Shown here in pieces: positions 4,870-5,077 of a stretch of DNA of 5,077 nt. Source of the stretch: an uncultured Clostridium sp. (GTDB lineage Bacteria; Bacillota; Clostridia; TANB77; CAG-508). The DNA is taken from positions 1 through 5,077 of the forward strand of contig USMB01000056.1 of the NCBI GenBank assembly GCA_900555615.1, written 5' to 3'. The stretch's first letter is position 1. Each line of letters begins with the position of its first letter. Below the pieces are notes generated by a model that saw only the letters and a list, made by a program, of their open reading frames with translations, did no database searches and was not told where the DNA came from. Position numbers and translations under genes: made by a program.

Positions 4870-4925
4870 TTTTTCATCTCCGCTATTATATTATCATAAT
4901 TGAAAAAATTTGTCTATGCTTTTTA

Positions 4926-4953
4926 ATTATAGGTATAACCTAATCATATACAA
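4926..4953 (-). promoter_or_regulatory. Candidate promoter of the DUF4186-transketolase operon
   Basis: The minus strand reads TTGTAT (4953-4948), a 16-base spacer and a perfect TATAAT (4931-4926), giving a leader of about 50 bases. A second candidate, TAGACA (4916-4911), 17 bases, TAATAT (4893-4888), fits spacing better, but its start would fall at the SD itself (GGAG, 4881-4878), making it an unlikely main promoter. Confidence 0.4.
4930..4942. promoter_or_regulatory. Operator-like inverted repeat overlapping the promoter
   Basis: TAGGT and ACCTA are 5-bp arms around ATA, overlapping the edge of the candidate -10 and its spacer. The position would let a bound repressor block the operon promoter. 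The arms are short, so chance is possible. Confidence 0.3.
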
Positions 4954-4983
4954 TTATACTAAATATCTATTAAAATTTCTATA

Positions 4984-5020
4984 TAAAACAAAAAAATAGT
5001 AGATATTTCTATCTACTATT
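4984..5020 (-). terminator. Intrinsic terminator of the tRNA-Asn transcript
   Basis: On the minus strand AATAGTAGAT (5020-5011) and ATCTACTATT (5004-4995) form a perfect 10-bp stem with a 6-base loop, followed by TTTTTT-G-TTTT. It begins 3 bases after the tRNA CCA end and separates the tRNA unit from the DUF4186 operon. Confidence 0.88.
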
Positions 5021-5022
5021 CA

Positions 5023-5077
5023 TGGCTCCCCGTGTTGGACTTGAACCAACGACCTATCGGTTAACAGCCGAGCGCTC
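5023..5077 (-). tRNA. trnN: tRNA-Asn (anticodon GUU), 3' portion, cut by window edge
   Basis: Reading the minus strand from the window edge, GAGC ends the D arm, then CTCGG-CTGTTAA-CCGAT forms the anticodon arm with GTT at positions 34-36. The variable loop AGGTC follows, then the T arm GTTGG-TTCAAGT-CCAAC, the acceptor 3' strand ACGGGGA, discriminator G and encoded CCA. The outer pair of the anticodon stem (C-U) is a mismatch. The 5' acceptor strand and most of the D arm lie outside the window. Confidence 0.95.

Noticed and set aside
4888..4916. TAGACA - 17 bases - TAATAT promoter match on the minus strand
   Set aside because: A good match by sequence, but the start would fall on the SD, leaving a leader of about 12 bases. 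Kept only as a secondary possibility.
4870..4985. Riboswitch or T-box leader of the DUF4186 operon
   Set aside because: The stretch has no extended stems, T-box sequence or terminator before the gene, and the predicted leader is about 50 bases or less.

Overview
The window is very AT-rich DNA with Gram-positive style signals: strong AGGAGG-type ribosome binding sites, U-tract hairpin terminators and a tRNA gene with encoded CCA. The protein families (a CmpB-type membrane protein, a split transketolase, DUF4186) also point to a low-GC member of the Bacillota, most likely a Clostridia-type gut or anaerobic bacterium. No species call is possible from sequence reading alone.

Positions 1 to about 1200 look like part of a mobilizable element (plasmid or integrated element), with its genes on the minus strand. 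The pieces are the start of a MobV/Pre-type relaxase gene (1-265), an upstream oriT-like hairpin with a pMV158-type TAGTGTG/TTA nick sequence (361-410), a dense block of AT-rich hairpins (411-543), and a small winged-helix replication-initiator-like gene (514-1059). The rep-like gene carries iteron-like repeats inside its coding sequence (685-780). The relaxase reads as if its N-terminus is joined directly to a coiled-coil tail, which suggests internal deletion.

Positions 1207-1590 hold the first 116-118 codons of murA (minus strand). Homology stops abruptly at the active-site Cys loop, so the chromosome/element junction is probably near 1225-1245. The most economical reading is an element inserted in, or recombined with, murA. 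The rest of murA would then lie left of this window or be lost. An assembly join is the main alternative.

Positions 1591-2685 hold a promoter region with divergent candidate promoters, a complete five-helix CmpB-type membrane protein gene on the plus strand (1720-2535), its terminator, and two further strong hairpins between the convergent genes.

Positions 2683-4869 form a three-gene minus-strand operon: DUF4186 protein, transketolase N-terminal subunit, transketolase C-terminal subunit, with gaps of 15 and 0 bases. The two subunits together make one thiamine-diphosphate transketolase that shuttles two-carbon units between sugar phosphates. Further right are a candidate promoter with an inverted repeat, a tRNA terminator, and the 3' part of tRNA-Asn(GUU), cut by the window edge.

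I see no CRISPR array, rRNA, riboswitch or complete insertion sequence. No gene-free stretch exceeds 300 bases; the longest (266-513) holds the oriT-like site and hairpins. I found no clear new multi-gene system. The most notable parts are the remnant mobilizable element and its junction with murA.
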